Made by a program: the position numbers and the translations under genes
DNA from: Theobroma cacao
Taxonomy: Eukaryota > Streptophyta > Magnoliopsida > Malvales > Malvaceae
DNA: 64,000 bases
Assembly: GCF_000208745.1 (NCBI RefSeq)
Contig: NC_030851.1
Coordinates: 30,418,217 to 30,482,216 of the forward strand
Direction: 5' to 3'
In this document: positions 59,401-64,000 of the stretch, piece after piece
Numbering within the stretch: position 1 is the stretch's first letter
Layout: each line of letters opens with the position of its first letter
The notes under the pieces: generated by a model
Told to the model about the DNA's origin: nothing
Seen by the model: the letters and a program-made list of their open reading frames with translations, nothing else
The model's database searches: none

Positions 59401-60629
59401 AACCGCCATGTGAGGGTGAAACTCGGCCAACGCCAAGGAACGGTTGTGCTTTTAAATGTAAAAGAATAAGTTTTATACTCATATGTTATTTTAACAACCT
59501 TGGTAGACTTGATTGGATGCCCCGGTGCAAGGTGTCATCGAGTGTAAATCTTGGCACGAGCCAAGTTTTTACGAGAATCATAAGCCTTGTTGATTTTTAC
59601 GAAATGAAATTGATTTATATGAAATGAAAAGAGATTTGATGTTATGAATCATATTATGATGAGATATTTTAAATTGTCTTCATTTACTCAGTTTTAGATG
59701 TTGTAGAAGAACTTTGCTTACTCATTGGGTTTATAAAAACTCACCACCCTCCTTTCACACATTTCAGGCTCAGGGAAATATGTAGACCGCCCATTTTGTC
59801 GAGGGTTTGCTGTTAGATTCGCACCCTTAGAAATCGGAGGTTTACAGTTGTGTTTATTTTGGTTATTTTGGGACCCACATGTCATTGTAGAATATTTTAT
59901 ATACTTGGCTACGTGTGCCACTGTATGTATGAATTTATTTTGCTTTTACACTACAAATATTATTTACTCAAAGTTCTATAGATATTGTTTTATAAGAAAA
60001 TGGAATATTTTATGAAATATTTTTATTTAATTTGAATAGCTATAACTTCATTTTAAATCGATGAATTAGACAACGAAACTTATTTTTAGACATGAAATGG
60101 ATGTTTATTACTCGTGTATCATATTTTTACCAGGTTTCAAAATTTTTGGGTAAAATGACCAAAATACCCCTATGTAGTAGAAATTACTTTTTGGTTGTTT
60201 TTTATTTGAAATTAGTCTATATTCCTTTAAAACATGATATTTAATAACTGCTTCTCACAAGGGAGAAGTAAAACTAATGCGAAAGCCTTGCGAGGTTTCG
60301 GTTGGCATTCCGAGTAAGTAATGTCAATCGAGACATCGCAACTGTTGTCACGGGCTCGAAGGGAGTGCCGAGTCGTGACACTGCAAAAAGTCATTATAAA
60401 AGCTTGGTGGAAGCTTGTGAATTTTACCAGATTCTTAGTGAATTGTTGGGAAAATCCTTGGTTGGATAATCAAGGTAGTGGATGTAGGTCTTGGACTGAA
60501 CCACTATAAATTGTTGTTCATTGTCTACTCTGTTTTTACTTTCCTCGTTTTGGAAATTAGTTCTTCATCTTGTCAAGAGCCAAATTGTGCTATTCACCCC
60601 CCATCTAGCACATATTAACGGGACCAATA
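56438..60629 (+). repeat. 3' LTR of SIRE-C, 1082 bp, interrupted
   Basis: LTR parts 56438-57275 and 60386-60629, separated by the nested solo LTR plus its 5-bp duplication. TATA box TATAAAAGG at 56913-56921. TTAGTCGACTAAG-type palindromes at 56700-56795, upstream of the TATA. ATTCACCCCCC near the 3' end (60592-60602). Confidence 0.88.
57276..60380 (+). mobile_element. Solo LTR of a Tekay/Del-like gypsy element, 3105 bp
   Basis: TGTCAAGGCC...AGTCGTGACA, with a perfect 5-bp duplication CTGCA on both sides (57271-57275, 60381-60385). Long LTRs of about 3 kb are typical of Tekay/Del chromoviruses. TTTATAAAC at 57886-57894 may be its TATA box. No internal coding sequence is present, so it arose by LTR-LTR recombination. 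The copy at 1-223 is the same family. Confidence 0.92.
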
Positions 60630-61115
60630 GATTCATGAGTGATAATTTTTGACGATGGGATCTTCTTGAGAAGCTTGTAGGGACAAGTTTTCTCAAAAAA
60701 TTCCCTAGGTGACAAGAAATTCTTAGACTTCACCAAAGAGTTAGGATAGTCTTAGAAAATTTCTCCGAGAAGAATATTTCATTCACACATTGAAAAAATA
60801 TAATAAATAATGATAATAATGAATAAAATAAATAAATAATAAAAATAATTAGAGAAAGAAATAAGGATAAGGAAAGAAAAGACATGTAAAATCAATAACA
60901 AAATAATGAATAATGATTAAGGGAACATAAGAATAAAATTAAAAGTTAAGGTTAAAATAAGATAATATATGATTAAATGATACCGTTCATGGAACAAGCG
61001 TCATGAGAGTGCTAATCTTCCTCGTGCACAACCATACTCTCGAATCCAACTCTAAAAATAGCAAATCAGGTTTTTGTTCTTTAAACGAATCTAAAATCAA
61101 TTTAGGACATCGTTG
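60630..61115. repeat. Continuation of the ~300-bp repeat region
   Basis: 60647-60775 is the unit interrupted by SIRE-C (GACGATGGGATCTTCTTGAG, CTTAGACTTCACCAAAGAG). AT-rich filler follows. No ORF. Confidence 0.6.
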
Positions 61116-62126
61116 AATAGAACGAAACTAATAGGTAGCCAATCGTACCTTATAAAAAAGATTGATAGCGACTCCAAGTTTTCATGTCAAGGCAGACGAG
61201 TTCTCGGACTCGCGCATAGTGACAAAGAGTTGATTAAAAACAATGGTGCCATTTGATTCTCACTAATTTCAAATCAAAATTAAAAATGGAAATTAAAATG
61301 GACAAAATAAATAATAATATTTTTTGAAGCATTCAACCACATATCTATAATGAAAGTAAATTTTAATTTTCAAAAAATTTTCCTTTTCATCATTTTTTTA
61401 CCATAACACTATAAACATATCAATATTTATCAATTATGTAAAACATCCAAAATTTATATTTATAAATGTGTATTCATTAAGTAATGATCTTTGAAATATT
61501 TTTTATTATAATTATTATAATAGAACGAATCTAATAGGTGGCCAATCGTACCTCATAAAAAAGATTAGTGGCGACTCCAAATTTTCACGTCAAGGGCGAT
61601 AAGTTCTCAGCACCACACGCAGTGACAAGGAGTTGATTTAAAGCAACGATGCTGTGGCATCCCCCTCGGGGCCCACTCTAAGGTATTGTTACGCGTGGTC
61701 AGCTAGAATGGTTAAAAGTGTTCCCTTCGGGGGGAAACAAAAGGCGTGGGTTCAAATCCCAAGATCGGAGGGCCGCTACAACGGACTGGGAATGTGATGA
61801 TTCGACCACGCGTAACAATACCTTGGAGCGGGCCCCAAGGGGGACGCCACAGTTGCCATTTGATTCTCACTAATTTCGAATTAAACTTAAGAACGGAAAT
61901 GAAAATGGACAAAATAAATAATAATATTGTTTAAAGCATTTAACCATATATCTATGATGAAAGTAAACTTTAATTTTCAAAAAATTTTCCATTTCATCAT
62001 TTTTTTTTTTTACCATGACACTATAAACAGATCAATATTTATCAATTGCGTAACATCCAAAATTTATATTTATAAATGTGTACTCATTAAATGATGATCT
62101 TTGAAATATTTTTTATTATAATTATT
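61116..62126. repeat. Direct ~400-bp duplication with GCGACTCC primer-site-like tracts
   Basis: Copy A (61116-61517) and copy B (61518-62126) share GAACGAA..CTAATAGGT, GCCAATCGTACC, CATTTGATTCTCACTAATTT and a long AT-rich part ending GATCTTTGAAATATTTTTTA. Copy B is longer because of the 199-bp insertion at 61653. TAGTGGCGACTCC (61567) and ATAGCGACTCC (61167) resemble tRNA-Arg primer sites of Tat/Ogre elements, which fits a decayed LTR/internal junction. Confidence 0.7.
61653..61851 (+). mobile_element. Fold-back tRNA-like element, 199 bp
   Basis: 48-bp inverted ends (61653-61700 and 61804-61851) begin TGTGGC and share AAGGTATTGTTACGCGTGGT, with four mismatches in all. Between them, AATGGTTAAAAGTG resembles a pol III A box and GGTTCAAATCC (61749-61759) a B box. 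Flanks GATGC and GTTGC could be a 4/5 5-bp duplication. GC-rich against AT-rich surroundings. Copy A of the duplication lacks it, which proves insertion. The class (SINE, MITE or tiny LTR-like) is unresolved. Confidence 0.75.
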
Positions 62127-62945
62127 AGTAAGATTTATTCAATTTATAAATAAAAATTTTAATTGCATTGAATGATTTCATTAAAAAATTTATTTTTAAT
62201 ATTTTAATAGTATAGAATAATTTAAATATTGATATTTTAAGTTTAAAAAAATTTCATTAAATATTAATATATTTTTAATTTTTTAATATTTTAAATTAAA
62301 TGTTAATAGTCATCAAACCTATACTATTAAGTTTAGTATAAAAGTGTTTTTCCAGTTCTCCGAAAAATGTCTTACGCCTCTCAAGGGTGTAAATATTTTA
62401 CGTGGCCAATGAGTATTTTTCAAGTTGGCCCATAAAATGTTTTACGTGTAGAATAAATTTTCCATCCTCCAAACAAATATAAGTCTTGAAAACAAAGCAA
62501 ACAGACTCTAAAAATTTGGAATTTTCTATTTTTCTTATACAGTTAAAAGAGAATTTCTCGAAGAAAAGATGCATACATTTATTATTGAACCAAATGCTTA
62601 AAGATAAAAAATATGAAATTTTCAACACAACAAAGATGCACCATATGATTCATATGCCCGGTAACACATGATTTAATTGAAAGGGAAAAACCACTTTACT
62701 TCATTAATTTTATTTCTCTTTATTGTGGAAAAAGAACACCATTTTAAAACCAAAAACTTGGATATGCCATACTCCGTACCTTTAATATGAAAGTTACTTG
62801 AACACTGTTCTATAACTCTCTGGTGCCCCAAGCTCTTCAGAAGTGAGAAAGAGAGGGAGGGAGAGAGGGTATATTGAACTTTAACTTACATTAGATTTTA
62901 GTTTCAAACCTAACTCTCACTCCTCTCATAGCCTCAGCTAAACCT
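62127..62945. other. AT-rich intergenic DNA
   Basis: No gene recognised. A GA-rich tract (GAGAAAGAGAGGGAGGGAGA) at 62843-62867 could be a 5' UTR-type microsatellite. Inverted words at 62345-62450 (TTACGCCTCTC, TTACGTGTAG) are too short to call. Confidence 0.35.
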
Positions 62946-63690
62946 TAGGTGACGTTTAGTACTTAACAATGCAATGTGATTACAGGTAATGTAATTGCAG
63001 GTAATGTTATTGCAAGTAATATGATTGCAAGCAATGTGATTGCATGGAAAATAATATTACAATGTTTGGTATACAAGCAAAATAATGATTAAAATGCAGG
63101 AAAAATAACATTGCAGTATTTAGTTTACAAGTAATTTGTTGGGAATGTAATGTTAATTTTCTAAAATTACCCATATTTATTAAAATGCAAGTTTAATATA
63201 CTTGTATTTTTTATTATTAATTTTTATAAATATCATCTATTAAATATATTTTAATGTCATATTTTATTTTCATGTCTTATTATAATCTTATATATTCTAT
63301 TTTCATTGCTTAATATAATTTCCTATATTATATATTTTAATTTAATTTTTTCTTTTAAAAGACAATATAAATTTTATTGATAGTCACCATTGCTATTGAG
63401 AGTAATAAAGAGACATCCTTCGAAATTTATATAAAAAAATAAATTATAACATTGCAAAATATTTTTAACAAAGTAACAAAGTTGAAGGGTAAAAATATCT
63501 TTAAAAACATCACAGAGTGTAATGCAATATGATTTCATTGCTTTGGACTGCAATCATATTATATCTATTGGCTGTAATGTTATTGCATTGTAATATTACA
63601 TTACAGTGGTTTATTGTAAAATAAACACTACTATGCAATTCAATTAGACATATTGTAAGGAATGTGCTCTTTCTTCCCTTATACCAAACG
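62946..63690. mobile_element. Putative MITE with CGTTTGGTA-type ends
   Basis: The left end GACGTTTAGTA and the inverse of the right end AGCGTTTGGTA suggest terminal inverted repeats. Inside the left end are five ~16-bp units like GGTAATGTAATTGCAG, and inverse forms occur at 63515-63610. No clear target duplication was found, so boundaries and superfamily are uncertain. Confidence 0.5.
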
Positions 63691-64000
63691 CTATCAAAGT
63701 GTAAAAAAATATGTAAGTAATAAAATAAGGTGGAGAGAATGGAAGGGAGTAGATAAGTAGTAGAGCAAGGTGGAGAACAACGCAGAGAATGGTTAAGTAG
63801 AAGAGAATTTGAGAAAGAATAGTTGGAGAGATAGAGAGTTAAATGTGAGTCTATTTGCCTTTGCCAAGGAAATCTTTTTTTTTTTATCCCTAAATGAATT
63901 GTCAAAGTTTTATATATAGAGCAAAAAAAAAAAAAATTAGTTACTCATGAGCAAGCTTTAATGCAAATGATGAGTAACAATTATGAATAATAAGTGATAA
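63691..64000. other. Window right end, purine-rich intergenic DNA
   Basis: GGAGAGAATGG and AGTAGATAAGTAG words and two A/T runs. A minus-strand ORF crossing from the MITE has no recognisable domain. Confidence 0.3.

Larger units (their letters stand above)
53849..60629 (+). mobile_element. Deleted SIRE-type copia element SIRE-C with nested solo LTR
   Basis: Left LTR starts TGTTGGCTCCATTAG at 53849. Right LTR starts identically at 56438 and ends GGGACCAATA at 60629 (CA to TA). Flanks GATTT (53844-53848) and GATTC (60630-60634) are a 4/5 duplication. The element keeps a truncated 5' LTR, the third ORF, the noncoding tail with purine tract and the 3' LTR; gag and pol are deleted. It lies inside the ~300-bp repeat region, which resumes at 60635. 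Confidence 0.88.

Noticed and set aside
61701..61803. A functional tRNA gene
   Set aside because: Only A/B-box and T-arm-like features are present; no full cloverleaf could be drawn and it sits inside inverted repeats.
61712..61934. ORFs on both strands around the fold-back element
   Set aside because: They arise from the GC-rich inverted repeats and run into unrelated AT-rich DNA.

Overview
The window is plant nuclear DNA, most likely from a dicot and possibly from Malvaceae. That is judged only from protein resemblance and transposon style, so the family is a guess. It is AT-rich and repeat-dominated. It holds one apparently intact single-copy gene, a four-exon aldo-keto reductase at 5269-6565 (minus). 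Nearly everything else is layered transposable elements, most of them decayed.

Layout. 1-223: edge of a long LTR that has inserted into a SIRE-like Ty1/copia element (224-4288, minus). 4289-5268: the 3' remnant of another copia element. 5269-6565: the aldo-keto reductase, with a G-box about 145 bp upstream. 6998-7978: a non-autonomous hAT element. 9637-50683: one SIRE-type copia element (SIRE-B) swollen to 41 kb by nested insertions. Inside it lies an Athila-type Ty3/gypsy element (10094-22348). A 15.9-kb Mutator-like element (MULE, 22352-38226) has inserted exactly at the right edge of that Athila copy. A second Athila-like gypsy element (Gypsy-2, 40105-47763) sits further on. Target-site duplications can be read for every layer, so the order is SIRE-B, then Athila-1, then the MULE; Gypsy-2 is a separate hit in SIRE-B. 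A 382-bp MULE-type MITE also sits inside the Athila protease.

50684-64000: minisatellite DNA; a degenerate ~300-bp repeat region that may be an old Tat/Ogre-type LTR; a deleted SIRE-type element (SIRE-C, 53849-60629) that keeps a long open third ORF; a perfectly bounded 3.1-kb solo LTR (57276-60380) nested in its 3' LTR; a ~400-bp direct duplication carrying a 199-bp fold-back, tRNA-promoter-like element; and a MITE near the right end.

The most interesting unit is the MULE. It has terminal inverted repeats of about 113 bp and a 9-bp target duplication. It carries two MuDR-type transposase genes and, on the opposite strand, a DUF1985 plus Ulp1 (C48 protease) gene, which is the layout of Kaonashi/KI-MULEs. 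It also holds four separate minisatellite arrays whose 23-32-bp units share a core resembling RYGTGTNACA. Its first transposase has lost a catalytic Asp and its Ulp1 gene has lost the catalytic Cys, so this copy looks non-functional as it stands. All genes other than the aldo-keto reductase belong to mobile elements.
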